42,722 bases of DNA from an uncultured Lachnospiraceae bacterium (GCA_947385425.1 CANDKY010000024.1:1-42722); one strand, 5' to 3'. Positions 32,460-41,400 are shown, numbered from the stretch's first letter. Program-made: numbers and translations. Notes: generated by a model not told the origin, from the letters alone.

Positions 32460-34040
32460 CTAATTTAAATATTTTAACGGGTTTACCTGCGAACCGTTAA
32501 TCAATATTTCAAAATGGATATGCGGCCCCGTGCTGACTCCCGTGTTGCCGCTGAGCGCTATCTTCTGCCCCTGCGACACTGTCTGCCCCTGCGATACAAG
32601 TACCTTGCTCAGATGTCCGTATCTGGTCTGCCTGCCGTCCGCATGGTTGATATATACCACATAACCATAACCGCTGCCCCAGCCTGCTTTAGACACGGTC
32701 CCGGCCGAAGACGCCATGACTGCCGTCCCTACCGGCGTCGCCCAGTCTATCCCTTTGTGGTAGGTGCTGGCCCCTCTTGTCGGCCTGCTCCTTCTTCCGA
32801 AATTTGAGGTCAGCCTCCCCCCTGAAATCGGCTTGATATAGGTAGGCGGGATCTTCGTCCCCCGCTCCACAATCTTCGGAACCGCTTCATAGGTAACTTC
32901 CTCCTTCAATATTTCCCTTCCGGTCTCCGCGCGGTCACGGTAAGAAACTTCCGCCACTACCTTTCTGTGCCCCGCCGAAGGCTCCTGCAGCGTTTTTGTT
33001 TCCGTTGTGTACCAGTTATCATTGTCCACATAGATTATTTCCGCCTCATAATCCTCTTCGTAGTACAGAGTTTCCTTACGCTCCACAGACAATTCGGGTT
33101 CCGGTACTGTCACAATGATCTCATCGCCGACACGGATCATGGAATTCTCATTTTCAATCCCCTCGTTCATCGCTACCAGTTTTTCTACCGTCAGCCCGTT
33201 TTCCAAAGCTATCTTGGACAGGCTGTCCCCGGCCACCACCTCATAAATCTGGTTTTTCTCCTGATCCTTTGTCACTTCCTGAATGGCATCTTCCAGGGAA
33301 GTCAGCTCCTCTTCCGCCAGATAAGATTCCACCACTTCTATCTCATCCCCGAACTCCAGCGAAACCAGTCCAAGTTCATAGTCGGAAAACTCCTTTTCCT
33401 TCGCCGGCTCTACGGCATCGAACATTTCATCCAGTGTGGCATATATCCCCACCGGCGCAAAAACATCATACTCCCCCTCCTCTGCTTCCTTCTCCTTCCT
33501 GGACAAAATATTGGTGGTAAGCACATTCAGCTCCCTGGTATGATCCATCACCAACTCTACATCATATGCATCCTCCTCGTCATATTTGTCTATGGAAGAG
33601 TGGAGAAGTTCCAGAACCTCATCTTTGCTGGACAGATTTACCGTGTACTCATTGATCTTTACCGTATACGAACGGTGGAGCGTATGTTTCACGTTCTCCT
33701 GCAGCACCCTCACCATACGTCCCGTCACATCCTCTTCGTCATCGATATGTCCCCAGAGTACTTCCCTGCCCTCCAGTTCCATATCACTGTCAATAAGCAC
33801 CAGTTCCTCTCCGTCGCCAGCCATAATCCTGCGTGCCTGCTTAAGGCATTCCTCCGCGGTTTCCCGCTTCCCGACTTCGCCTACGGCCTCTCCATTCAAT
33901 ATCACCGTAAACATATTATTCCCGGTACTTTCTATTTTAATATAACCCGGCATAAACAATATGCTGGTAATTACTGCTAAAACTGCAACTTTAATCCTTT
34001 TTATCCTTGCCCTCTTATAATATCTGGTTAATCTTATCAT
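32460..34040 (-). CDS. M23 family endopeptidase with LysM and G5 domains
   Basis: A predicted envelope peptidase cutting peptidoglycan cross-bridges or stem peptides. A basic N-terminus and one membrane segment (VAVLAVITSILFMPGYI, about 18-34) act as anchor or signal. A long acidic region (40-260) has repeated beta-rich stretches. LysM spans 265-311 (YEVVAGDSLSKIALENGLTV), G5 about 316-393, and lysostaphin-type M23 408-522. Its zinc ligands are His428 and Asp432 in YHKGIDWA, and His509 in GPHIHFE, with His475 in RYGHLS. All catalytic residues are present. It is upstream of murA in the same orientation, consistent with wall growth. Confidence 0.94.
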   Translation of the reverse strand: MIRLTRYYKRARIKRIKVAVLAVITSILFMPGYIKIESTGNNMFTVILNGEAVGEVGKRETAEECLKQARRIMAGDGEELVLIDSDMELEGREVLWGHIDDEEDVTGRMVRVLQENVKHTLHRSYTVKINEYTVNLSSKDEVLELLHSSIDKYDEEDAYDVELVMDHTRELNVLTTNILSRKEKEAEEGEYDVFAPVGIYATLDEMFDAVEPAKEKEFSDYELGLVSLEFGDEIEVVESYLAEEELTSLEDAIQEVTKDQEKNQIYEVVAGDSLSKIALENGLTVEKLVAMNEGIENENSMIRVGDEIIVTVPEPELSVERKETLYYEEDYEAEIIYVDNDNWYTTETKTLQEPSAGHRKVVAEVSYRDRAETGREILKEEVTYEAVPKIVERGTKIPPTYIKPISGGRLTSNFGRRSRPTRGASTYHKGIDWATPVGTAVMASSAGTVSKAGWGSGYGYVVYINHADGRQTRYGHLSKVLVSQGQTVSQGQKIALSGNTGVSTGPHIHFEILINGSQVNPLKYLN

Positions 34041-34153
34041 ATCCTTATCTCAATCCATTTTCCTGTTTCCATTATTCCATTTTTCCGCTTGTCCCAAAAA
34101 CCGGCAGACAACTGCCCGTCTTCCGCTTCCTGTGAGAAAATCATAATATAGCT

Positions 34154-34182
34154 ATTCTAGCAGTATTTATTTTACTTGTAAA
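34154..34182 (-). promoter_or_regulatory. Promoter of the M23 peptidase gene
   Basis: TTTACA (minus strand, 34177-34182) and TAGAAT (34154-34159) are spaced 17 bases, with TG one base before the -10. Its -35 box overlaps that of the divergent polymerase promoter. Confidence 0.65.
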
Positions 34183-34205
34183 GAAAATGTTAAAAGTGGT
34201 AAAAT
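34176..34205 (+). promoter_or_regulatory. Promoter of the Y-family polymerase gene
   Basis: TTGTAA (34176-34181) and TAAAAT (34200-34205) have an 18-base spacer. The -35 lies in the near-palindrome TTTACTTGTAAA shared with the opposite promoter, so the two cannot easily be occupied at once. No LexA-like GAAC-N4-GTTC site was found. Confidence 0.55.
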
Positions 34206-34305
34206 GTTCCGTAATTGAACCAATGTCATTAACTTAAGCTTCCCATGGCGCTACAGACCATATATTTCATCTGGACGCGCATAAAAGTTACAGAAAGGAG
34301 TCAAA

Positions 34306-35553
34306 ATGCATCCAGGCCAAATTATTTTCCACATTGATGTAAACTCCGCCTTTTTAAGTTGGAGCGCCCTGAAAAACCTGCAAAACGGTTCCGAAACAGA
34401 TCTGCGTGAAATCCCTTCCATAATCGGCGGAGATATGGAAAAAAGACACGGGGTCGTATTGGCGAAATCGATTCCGGCAAAAAAATACCATATAGCCACC
34501 GGTGAACCGATTGTCCAGGCATTACGGAAATGTCCGCATCTTGTCATGGAATCGCCGGATCATGCACTTTACCACCGTCGTTCCAGGGAATTAATGGGCT
34601 TTCTGTCTGATTTCTGCCCGGATATCGAGCAGGTCAGTGTCGATGAATGCTATATGGATTACACTTCCGTCGCCGCCGGATATGGCGATCCTGCAGCAGC
34701 CGCGGCCAAATTAAAGGACAGTGTCTTCGAAAAATTCGGCTATACGGTAAATATCGGGATTTCAGACAGGAAAGTATTAGCCAAAATGGCCTCCGATTTT
34801 AAGAAGCCCAACCTTGTCCACACGCTTTTCCACGATGAAATACAGGAAAAAATGTGGCCCTTGCCCGTTTCTTCCCTGTATATGTGCGGCCGTTCCAGTG
34901 TAGATGCGCTGCGGAAGCTGGAAATCCTTACCATAGGCGATCTGGCCCGTTCCCGGAAGGATATCCTGGCCTCCCATCTGAAATCCCACGGAATTACACT
35001 GTGGGAATACGCCAACGGCATAGATGCTTCCAGAGTGATCACGGAACCCTCCGATGCCAAAGGGATCGGCAATTCCGTCACACTGTCCGAAGACGCCTGT
35101 ACGAGAGAGGATGCCTGCCGGACACTTCTCAGACTGGCTGAAAGTGTAGCCGCCAGGCTGCGTGGTTCCGGGCAGTCGGCCGGGCTGGTCAGCACGGAAA
35201 TCAAATACAACACTTTCCGTTGTGTATCCCATCAGGCCACACTTCCGACACCGGCATGCACCACAAATACCATATACGAAACGGCATGCCGGTTATTCGA
35301 TGAACTATGGGACGGTACTCCGATAAGGCTTCTGGGCATCCGCACCTCAAAGCTGATCTCAAAAGAAGAACCCGTACAGCTAAGCCTTTTTGACCTGAAT
35401 ACCCATCATGATCCGGAAACATCTGCAAAAAAAATCCAGCCTTCCGCCGAAAAACAGCAGAAGCTGGACTATGCCCTTGACTCCATACGGAAAAAATACG
35501 GCGCGGATTCCATCGTCCGCGGCAGCCTTCTTGGGGCAAAGGAAGACAAATAA
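34306..35553 (+). CDS. dinB: Y-family translesion DNA polymerase (DinB/Pol IV type)
   Basis: Copies across damaged bases with low fidelity. FHIDVNSAFLSW carries the first catalytic aspartate, QVSVDECYMDYT the second and the glutamate, and NIGISDRKVLAKMASDFKKP the fingers/palm boundary. A helix-hairpin-helix region (LRKLEILTIGDLA) and the little-finger domain follow. QLSLFD near residue 375 is a good beta-clamp binding motif. AGGAG five bases before the ATG fixes the start; the length of 415 residues fits DinB with a short tail. It converges on the flavin reductase gene, with only four bases between stop codons. Some UmuC-like Firmicute polymerases look similar, so the exact subfamily is less certain. 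Confidence 0.92.
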   Translation: MHPGQIIFHIDVNSAFLSWSALKNLQNGSETDLREIPSIIGGDMEKRHGVVLAKSIPAKKYHIATGEPIVQALRKCPHLVMESPDHALYHRRSRELMGFLSDFCPDIEQVSVDECYMDYTSVAAGYGDPAAAAAKLKDSVFEKFGYTVNIGISDRKVLAKMASDFKKPNLVHTLFHDEIQEKMWPLPVSSLYMCGRSSVDALRKLEILTIGDLARSRKDILASHLKSHGITLWEYANGIDASRVITEPSDAKGIGNSVTLSEDACTREDACRTLLRLAESVAARLRGSGQSAGLVSTEIKYNTFRCVSHQATLPTPACTTNTIYETACRLFDELWDGTPIRLLGIRTSKLISKEEPVQLSLFDLNTHHDPETSAKKIQPSAEKQQKLDYALDSIRKKYGADSIVRGSLLGAKEDK

Positions 35554-35557
35554 CCTT

Positions 35558-36121
35558 TCACTTCTTCCTGACACTATATCCGAAAGTCCCCAGTTCCCTG
35601 CCCAGTGCCATATAAGAACCATGGGAATAAACAATCGGTTTTGCCTGTTCCAGATGGAACCTTTTTTTCCCATCCATGTACTTCCCGTCCGCATGGACTG
35701 CCGCCACTTTTGCTATAAACATATCGTGTGTCCCCAGAGCCTTCACATCCTCCACCACACACTCAATATTCACAGGGCTTTCCTTTACCATCGGCGCTTT
35801 CACCACTTTAGCCCGTATCGGGGTAAGCCCTGTTTCCTCAAATTTATCCACATCCCTGCCGCTGACCACACCGCAGTAATCCGTGGCAAATGCCAATTCC
35901 TCCGTCGTCAGGTTAATGACAAATTCCCCTGTTTCCTTTATCATCCCGTAAGAATAACGCTCCGGCCTGACAGATATGGACACCATGGGCGGATCGCTGC
36001 ATACCGTGCCCGCCCATGCCACTGTAAATATATTTTGTCTGCCGGCCGGATCCGCCACGCTCACTAACACCGCCGGCAGTGGATACAGCATATTCCCTGG
36101 TTTCCAGTCCAACTTTCCCAT
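35558..36121 (-). CDS. Flavin reductase-like (FMN-binding split barrel) protein
   Basis: A 187-residue member of the flavin reductase-like family (DIM6/NTAB). YPLPAVLVSVADPAGRQNIFTVAW, PPMVSISVRPERYSY and GEFVINL match the FMN-binding N-terminal half, and GLTPIRAKVVKAP followed by NIECVVE the second half. Family members reduce flavin or act as flavoprotein oxidoreductases; the substrate cannot be told here. AAGGATGG lies upstream of the ATG at 36121. It is 22 bases after the repeat-protein gene on the same strand and is probably cotranscribed with it. Confidence 0.88.
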   Translation of the reverse strand: MGKLDWKPGNMLYPLPAVLVSVADPAGRQNIFTVAWAGTVCSDPPMVSISVRPERYSYGMIKETGEFVINLTTEELAFATDYCGVVSGRDVDKFEETGLTPIRAKVVKAPMVKESPVNIECVVEDVKALGTHDMFIAKVAAVHADGKYMDGKKRFHLEQAKPIVYSHGSYMALGRELGTFGYSVRKK

Positions 36122-36143
36122 ATACCGTTAACCATCCTTTTCC

Positions 36144-37247
36144 TCAGACCAACTGAATAATCATCAATATCAGGTTTCCTACCGCCGCCGCCAGCGTAGC
36201 CGCCCCAAGTATCACCATCTTCTTATTTCTGGCGTCCGCCTGCCGTTTCCCTTCCGCCAGAGCCTGTGCCTGCTTTTCCGACTCTTCCACTACAACGGCC
36301 TGCACATTCCGGTATACTTTTACATTTTCCTTATGCACAAAATCATCGGCCTGCCGGAAAAGCTCTTCCGTCTTCTGCTGATCCCCTGCCATTATCTCTT
36401 TCAGTTCCTCCAGAAGGATACGCATGTCCTCTTCCTGTTCTTTCAACTGCCTCCTGACTTCCCCGCCATTGTCCTTCATTTCCTGCACTAATTCCTGCAC
36501 CGTCCTGCTGCTGCCTCCCATCTCCTGCAGCAATTCCTGTACCTTACTGTCATTCTCCTTCATCTCCTGCAGCAATTCATGGATCTCCCTGTTATTGCCC
36601 ATTTCCTGCAGAAGCTCCTGCACTTCCCGGCTGTTCCCGCGCACCTCCTGCAGCAGCTCCTGCATTTCGCTGCCGCTTCCCTTTACGCCATTCATCAATT
36701 CCTGAAGCCCGCCGCGCTCCTCCTTCCATTCCTGCAGCATTTCCTGTATTCCGCCGCTGGTCCCTTTTACTTCCTGCAGAAGCCCGTGTATTTCACTGCC
36801 ATTCCTCTTCTGGATCTCCAACAGCTCCTGTACATCCCCTTCTTTCTCCCTGAGCTCGTCCAGCAGCTCCTGCATCTCTGCGCCGTTTACCGCCGCACCA
36901 TGCGGATCCTCTTTCGCCGTCTCCTGCATTTTGCGTATTTTCAGGATACCTTCCTCCGTAAGGCTCTGTATATACAGAGTACTCTTTTCCAAAAGCTTCC
37001 CTAATTGCGTAGCGCTTTTCTCCAGCGAACCCTTGATCTGCCTGTTACTGTCCTCCAGAAGTTCCTTCAATTTCTGCTCGTTTTCCGCATTCTTTAAGTT
37101 CAGCTTCCGCATCTCTTTCATACAGGCGTCATATTCTGCCACCTGCGACTCCAGCCTTTCCAACTGCGCCGCATCTGCCGCCGCATTCGCCCGGATTGCC
37201 TCCTGCGCACCTAATTTCTGCGCGATTTTATCCATAAAATTATCCAT
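36144..37247 (-). CDS. Membrane-anchored coiled-coil protein with tandem 14-residue repeats
   Basis: No enzyme family is recognised. The start MDNFMDKIAQKLGAQEAIRA at 37247 has GGAGG seven bases upstream and gives 367 residues; the ATG at 37253 is too close to that site. Residues 1-115 form a heptad-like coiled coil. Residues 124-273 hold about eleven copies of a 14-residue unit, consensus EVQELLQEMKxNSx, one copy being 13 long. A charged helix follows, and a hydrophobic segment (MVILGAATLAAAVGNLILMI) at the very C-terminus looks like a tail anchor. Related MDNF-starting proteins occur in Lachnospiraceae (from memory). A structural or scaffolding role at the membrane is inference. Confidence 0.85.
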   Translation of the reverse strand: MDNFMDKIAQKLGAQEAIRANAAADAAQLERLESQVAEYDACMKEMRKLNLKNAENEQKLKELLEDSNRQIKGSLEKSATQLGKLLEKSTLYIQSLTEEGILKIRKMQETAKEDPHGAAVNGAEMQELLDELREKEGDVQELLEIQKRNGSEIHGLLQEVKGTSGGIQEMLQEWKEERGGLQELMNGVKGSGSEMQELLQEVRGNSREVQELLQEMGNNREIHELLQEMKENDSKVQELLQEMGGSSRTVQELVQEMKDNGGEVRRQLKEQEEDMRILLEELKEIMAGDQQKTEELFRQADDFVHKENVKVYRNVQAVVVEESEKQAQALAEGKRQADARNKKMVILGAATLAAAVGNLILMIIQLV

Positions 37248-37391
37248 TTCCATTCCTCCAAATAAATTTTTGCCATCCCGGATACCTCTTGCCTCTTTAT
37301 ATACCGCTGCTTAACGCCTCCGGATGGGTTTCTTCCCTTTACTTTATTTCCTGTCTTATTTCTTTATCCGGCTTCTTTATCCTATTGCTTT

Positions 37392-37420
37392 ATCTTATCA
37401 TTTTTTTCCCCTGTTTACAA
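37392..37420 (-). promoter_or_regulatory. Possible promoter of the repeat-protein gene
   Basis: TTGTAA (minus strand, 37415-37420) and TAAGAT (37392-37397) are 17 bases apart. The leader has three copies of GATAAAG. From 37421 to 37740 no gene is seen. Confidence 0.45.
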
Positions 37421-37771
37421 CAACTTTACCGCCGATTATCATTCAGTGCCGATGTCATCAACGTTACGGTCTAAAACCTGTGGAACCAATGTATTTAACG
37501 CCCCATTGTGCATTTTGCCTTATTTTTCCTGTACACACGCTTCCCTTTTATATATATTAACGATATTTTTACATGGTGTTCATTCTTTATTCACAAATGC
37601 TTGCTATACTAAAACCATGGAAATTGAAAGACAGTTGATTGTTTTTCATTACACATTAGATAAATTTTTTCATAATAGCCCGGGCGCCGAAAGGTGTCTG
37701 GGCACTCCTCGTTTTATCGTTTTCTTTTTACAAAAATAAAGCAGGAAAAAGCCTTTCGCCTGTTCTCGCGA

Positions 37772-37822
37772 CGGGCACCCGCCAGTTCCCTCTGGCATAT
37801 TCCTTCCGCATGCCCGTGTGCA
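37772..37822 (-). repeat. Third copy of the structured hairpin unit, after relQ
   Basis: Read on the minus strand: TGCACA, stem CGGGCATGC, bulge GGAAGGAATAT, inner stem GCCAG with a 6-base loop and CTGGC, return stem GGGTGCCCG, then TCGCGAG. This is the same architecture as the two units at 28813-28990, with changed stem sequences that mostly still pair. It directly follows the relQ terminator, as the metK copies directly follow the riboswitch terminator. Confidence 0.7.
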
Positions 37823-37825
37823 TTT

Positions 37826-37863
37826 AAAAGCGCGGCCTGCCAATTCCGCAGACCGCGCTTTTA
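37826..37863 (-). terminator. Terminator of relQ
   Basis: AAAAGCGCGG-c-CTGC pairs with GCAG-a-CCGCGCTTTT, with a short loop, ending in TTTT on the minus strand, 42 bases after the relQ stop. The symmetrical A/T tracts allow both directions. Confidence 0.85.
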
Positions 37864-37905
37864 AATCCTTTTCTCCATAAACAGGCTGTCCCATGCCCTC
37901 TTTCC

Positions 37906-38553
37906 TTACTGCCTGCACTGTATCTGATGGACAAGCTGCACCTGTTCATTCAGAGACAACATCCTGTCATCAAGCTCCGAAACTATTTTGGCACATTCTA
38001 CGAGTTCATCCCTGATATGATCCGGCGCATTACCCTCAAACTTATAATGGATCTTATGCTCCAGGCTTGCCCAGAAATCCATCGCAACCGTTCTGATCTG
38101 TATCTCTACCTTCGTATCCACAATCCGGTCAGACAGGTATACCGGGACTGTCACTAACATATGATAACTCTTATATCCGCTCGCTTTCGGTTTTACAATA
38201 TAATCCTTTACCGAAATCACCCGGATATCCTTCTGATTACTTATCATATCGGCAATCTCATAAATATCTGAAGTAAAAGAACAAATAACCCGGATGCCCG
38301 CGATATCATTAACATATTTTATCATATTCTCAATTGTAGACTCATAGCCATGCCGTTTTAATTTCTTTACAATACTTTCCGCTGTTTTAATCCTTGATTT
38401 AATATGCTCGATGGGATTGTACCTATGTACATGCTGGAACTCATCATTTAAAATTTCCAATTTCGTCGATATCTGTTTCAACGCTGAGTTATAAATCAGT
38501 ATGACTTCTTTCCAATTATCCACATCGCTGTCACGTTCCATTCTCAGTTCCAT
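37906..38553 (-). CDS. relQ: Small alarmone synthetase, RelQ/YjbM type
   Basis: Makes (p)ppGpp from ATP and GDP/GTP. It has only the synthetase domain, with no HD hydrolase, TGS or ACT regions. HIKSRIKTAESIVKKLKRHG, DIAGIRVICSF, DYIVKPKASGYKSYHMLV and VEIQIRTVAMDFWASLEHKIHYK give the substrate-binding and catalytic residues. The length of 215 residues is typical of RelQ. The start is ATG at 38553, or possibly 38541 (MERDSD). An extended -10 promoter lies about 150 bases upstream. RelQ forms tetramers and is induced by cell-wall stress in Bacillus (family knowledge), which fits the envelope genes nearby, though that is only suggestive. The hydrolysing Rel enzyme must lie elsewhere. Confidence 0.93.
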   Translation of the reverse strand: MELRMERDSDVDNWKEVILIYNSALKQISTKLEILNDEFQHVHRYNPIEHIKSRIKTAESIVKKLKRHGYESTIENMIKYVNDIAGIRVICSFTSDIYEIADMISNQKDIRVISVKDYIVKPKASGYKSYHMLVTVPVYLSDRIVDTKVEIQIRTVAMDFWASLEHKIHYKFEGNAPDHIRDELVECAKIVSELDDRMLSLNEQVQLVHQIQCRQ

Positions 38554-39014
38554 TCTCTCCGCCTCGCTGACGCCTCATACTTTCCCGTACCGCTTCGCAG
38601 TACAACACGCTGCCCGTGCCAAACATTGAATCCTCTGAAAATATTCAATATTATGTTAACCGGGAAATAACCAATACATTGATAGTCCTAATACGTTTAT
38701 TATATCATATTTTTTTACAAATGTGCATATTTCACAATTTTTTTATTATTTTTTAATTATCCTTGTATATTTATCAATACAAATAATCATTTTTGCCGTT
38801 TTTTTCCTGTCGTTAAAATATCCCCCTGCATTCTCCCTGCCCTTTTGGGTTTTATATTTCAAAATTGCATAAATATACACGCAAAACTGTTGAAAAAAAG
38901 AATGCGGCAGCACACCTTATATATATATGCGCCTTCGCAGAAAATATGATATAATATTGCAGCGGAAAGTCATTTTCCTGTAAACGGCAGTCTGATTAAA
39001 GAAAGGAAAATATT
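38554..39014. promoter_or_regulatory. AT-rich divergent promoter region of relQ and the 88-residue gene
   Basis: The minus strand has TG-A-TATAAT (-10 at 38699-38704) for relQ, and the plus strand has TG-A-TATAAT (-10 at 38950-38955) for the small gene. Both are extended -10 types with poor -35 boxes. Between them are about 240 bases that are very rich in A and T with no coding frame. ATTGAAT/ATATTCAAT forms a loose dyad near 38625-38650. Confidence 0.6.
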
Positions 39015-39281
39015 ATGTTTCGTTTATGGGCCAAAATATTCACAAACAATCATTTAGTAAAAGACACTGTGATCTGTGATAACAGCGAAGACACCAGAAC
39101 CCACAAAATCTTCCGGGCTTTGGATGAAATCATATACCAATTCGATCTCGGAAAACCGATCTGGCTGGACTCAACCATCGCTGAATTTAAAAAACATGAC
39201 AAAGCCAGATTTACTCAGGACAACTTTATAGAAAGTATAGATTTTGATTACCTGGAAATCCATGTAATTGAAGAGGATTGA
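39015..39281 (+). CDS. Conserved 88-residue protein of unknown function
   Basis: Starts MFRLWAKIFTNNHLVKDTVI and includes DTRTHKIFRALDEI, PIWLDSTIAEFKKHDKARFT and FDYLEIHVIEED. I recall near-identical small proteins across Lachnospiraceae, always uncharacterised; that is memory, not a search. It is acidic, with no signal peptide or membrane segment; the pattern suggests a compact alpha/beta fold. AAGGA is seven bases before the ATG. It has its own promoter (38947-38955) and is followed, after about 150 bases, by the hemolysin III gene, which also has its own promoter. Confidence 0.85.
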   Translation: MFRLWAKIFTNNHLVKDTVICDNSEDTRTHKIFRALDEIIYQFDLGKPIWLDSTIAEFKKHDKARFTQDNFIESIDFDYLEIHVIEED

Positions 39282-39328
39282 ATGGTATCCCTGCAGAAAA
39301 GGTATTTTTCGATATCTGTATATTTTGA

Positions 39329-39357
39329 TTGACATCTCTCATAATAAATGGTAGTAT
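39329..39357 (+). promoter_or_regulatory. Promoter of the hemolysin III gene
   Basis: TTGACA (39329-39334) and TAGTAT (39352-39357) are exactly 17 bases apart, about 76 bases upstream of the start codon. Confidence 0.75.
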
Positions 39358-39433
39358 CAGAATATATCAAACATAGTTTTTAATACTACATGTCAGAGTT
39401 TTAGACTTTATGTCAAATTGGGAGGTATCAATT

Positions 39434-40084
39434 ATGCAAATAACAATCCGTGAACCGGGAAGCGCGCTTACTCATTTTATAGGCATGATGATGGCTGTAT
39501 TTGCCGCCGTGCCGCTGTTAATTAAGTCCGCCTCTGCACCGGATACCCATTGCCTTGCCGCCATGGCCGTGTTTATGATAAGTATGGTACTGCTCTATGC
39601 AGCCAGCGCCACCTACCATTCCTTATCTGTATCCGAAAAAATAATAAAAGTTTTCCGCAAAATTGACCATATGATGATTTTCGTCCTGATTGCCGGTTCC
39701 TATACCCCTGTATGCCTGATCGTGCTGGGCGGTAAATTGGGCTATACGCTGCTTGCCGTCGTATGGGGCATCGCCATCCTTGGGATAGGTATTAAGACCC
39801 TTTGGATTACCTGCCCGAAATGGTTTTCTTCCGTCCTGTATATCGCCATGGGATGGGTATGCATCGGCGTCTTCGGGCCCTTGTGGAGCATTCTTCCGCA
39901 TGCCGCTTTTCTCTGGCTTCTGGCAGGCGGGATTATTTATACTATCGGGGGAATCATCTATGCCCTGAAGCTCCCTCTTTTTAACTCAAAACATGAATAT
40001 TTCGGTTCCCATGAAATATTCCACCTCTTTGTTATGGGCGGCAGCATATGCCATTTCATCTTCATGTATCTGTATGTGGCCTGA
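39434..40084 (+). CDS. Hemolysin III / PAQR family membrane protein
   Basis: A seven-helix integral membrane protein of 216 residues. Conserved marks of the family are present: SALTHFIGMMMAVFAAVPLL in helix 1, YAASATYHSLS in helix 2, RKIDHMMIFVLIAGSYTP in helix 3, and HEIFHLFVMGGSICHF in the last helix, with the histidines and aspartate that bind zinc in PAQR receptors. The start at 39434 (MQITIREPGS), with GGGAGG eight bases upstream, is preferred over 39410. Despite the name, a hemolytic role is unproven for most members, and related receptors are linked to membrane lipid homeostasis or hydrolase activity. It ends 14 bases before a long shared terminator. Confidence 0.93.
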   Translation: MQITIREPGSALTHFIGMMMAVFAAVPLLIKSASAPDTHCLAAMAVFMISMVLLYAASATYHSLSVSEKIIKVFRKIDHMMIFVLIAGSYTPVCLIVLGGKLGYTLLAVVWGIAILGIGIKTLWITCPKWFSSVLYIAMGWVCIGVFGPLWSILPHAAFLWLLAGGIIYTIGGIIYALKLPLFNSKHEYFGSHEIFHLFVMGGSICHFIFMYLYVA

Positions 40085-40098
40085 TTATTCATTTATGC

Positions 40099-40158
40099 AA
40101 AAAATACTCCTGTTATTATTGCCTTTCCCCGACGCAATAAATAACAGGAGTATTTTTT
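40099..40158. terminator. Bidirectional terminator between hemolysin III and galE
   Basis: AAAAAATACTCCTGTTAT (40099-40116) and its exact reverse complement (40141-40158) make an 18-bp stem, with further pairing of ATTGC/GCAAT-like bases in the loop. T runs lie on both strands, and both flanking genes end here. Confidence 0.9.
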
Positions 40159-40170
40159 ACCTTTCAGCTC

Positions 40171-41187
40171 TTAATCCTCATACCCATTCGGATTATTGCT
40201 CTGCCATCTCCAGGAATCCTCGCACATCTCCCTGATTCCATATTGGGCTTCCCAACCCAGTTCTTCCTTTGCCTTCTTCGCATCCGAATAGCAGGTGGCA
40301 ATATCACCCGGCCGTCTGTCTTTGATAACATAAGGAATTTTAACCCCGGTAGCCGCCTCAAAGTTCTTCACAATATCGAGGACACTGTATCCGGTTCCCG
40401 TACCAAGATTGTAAATGCACAAACCTGCCTTTTCCTCAATCTTCTTAAGCGCCTTCACATGGCCAACCGCCAAATCCACCACATGGATATAATCCCTTAC
40501 CCCGGTTCCGTCCGGCGTATCATAATCATTGCCGAACACGCCCAGTTCCTTCAGCTTCCCTACTGCGACCTGTGTAATATAGGGCATCAAATTATTCGGT
40601 ATTCCGTTTGGATTTTCACCGATTGTACCGCTCTTATGCGCCCCGATCGGGTTAAAGTAACGAAGCAGGATAACATTCCACTCCGGATCCGCCTTCTGCA
40701 TATCCATCAAAATCTGTTCCAGCATAGATTTTGTCCAGCCGTAGGGATTCGTACACTGTCCTTTCGGGCACTCCTCCGTAATCGGAATAACCGCCGGATC
40801 CCCGTATACTGTCGCCGAGGAAGAAAAGATAATATTCTTTACCCCATGCTTTCTCATCACATCAACGAGGGTAAGAGTACCCGCGATGTTATTTTCATAG
40901 TATTCCCACGGCTTTGCCACCGATTCGCCCACGGCTTTCAGCCCTGCAAAATGGATACAACTGTCAATCTTCTCTTTCTCAAAAATCTCCTCCATTGCAG
41001 CTCTGTCCAAAATATCCGCCTTATAAAAAGGCACCTTTTTCCCTGTAATCGCCTCTACCCGTTGTAATGATTTCTCGCTGGAATTGCTCAGATTATCCGC
41101 CACCACTACGTCATATCCGGCGTTCTGTAATTCCACCACCGTATGGCTGCCAATATATCCGGCTCCGCCTGTGACTAAAATTGCCAT
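40171..41187 (-). CDS. galE: UDP-glucose 4-epimerase
   Basis: Interconverts UDP-glucose and UDP-galactose. [16 protein letters not shown] gives the NAD fingerprint, FSSSATVYG (121-129) the catalytic serine, and NPYGWTK (147-153) the tyrosine-lysine pair with Y149 and K153. [13 protein letters not shown] and [14 protein letters not shown] are also typical. The start at 41187 has AAGGAGG seven bases upstream, giving 338 residues. It lies 231 bases after the pyrophosphorylase gene, with a possible promoter of its own (41372-41400). Together they supply UDP-sugars for surface polysaccharides and galactose use. Confidence 0.96.
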   Translation of the reverse strand: MAILVTGGAGYIGSHTVVELQNAGYDVVVADNLSNSSEKSLQRVEAITGKKVPFYKADILDRAAMEEIFEKEKIDSCIHFAGLKAVGESVAKPWEYYENNIAGTLTLVDVMRKHGVKNIIFSSSATVYGDPAVIPITEECPKGQCTNPYGWTKSMLEQILMDMQKADPEWNVILLRYFNPIGAHKSGTIGENPNGIPNNLMPYITQVAVGKLKELGVFGNDYDTPDGTGVRDYIHVVDLAVGHVKALKKIEEKAGLCIYNLGTGTGYSVLDIVKNFEAATGVKIPYVIKDRRPGDIATCYSDAKKAKEELGWEAQYGIREMCEDSWRWQSNNPNGYED

Positions 41188-41371
41188 TTCCCTTCCTCCT
41201 TCCCAGTTTCCCACTCACCCCTCCAGTACCGGAAAATACCTGTTTCCATCGCATGGCCGGTTATTTTCCTTCCCACTGTACCGGGTAAATGCCGTTTCGG
41301 TTTCCCATTTACTATGATATCAGATTTTTCTCTTCTGTAATTCTAAGTTTACTCCCAGACCGGATTATTTC

Positions 41372-41400
41372 AATATGATAATGTTGCTAATGGCTGTCAA
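41372..41400 (-). promoter_or_regulatory. Possible promoter of galE
   Basis: TTGACA (minus strand, 41395-41400) and CATATT (41372-41377) are 17 bases apart, starting 18 bases after the pyrophosphorylase stop. The -10 is imperfect; read-through from the upstream gene may also serve galE. Confidence 0.5.

Noticed and set aside
34208-34223. Possible LexA box upstream of the Y-family polymerase
   Set aside because: The sequence is GTTC...GAAC, the wrong orientation for the Firmicute GAAC-N4-GTTC operator, and the spacing does not fit.
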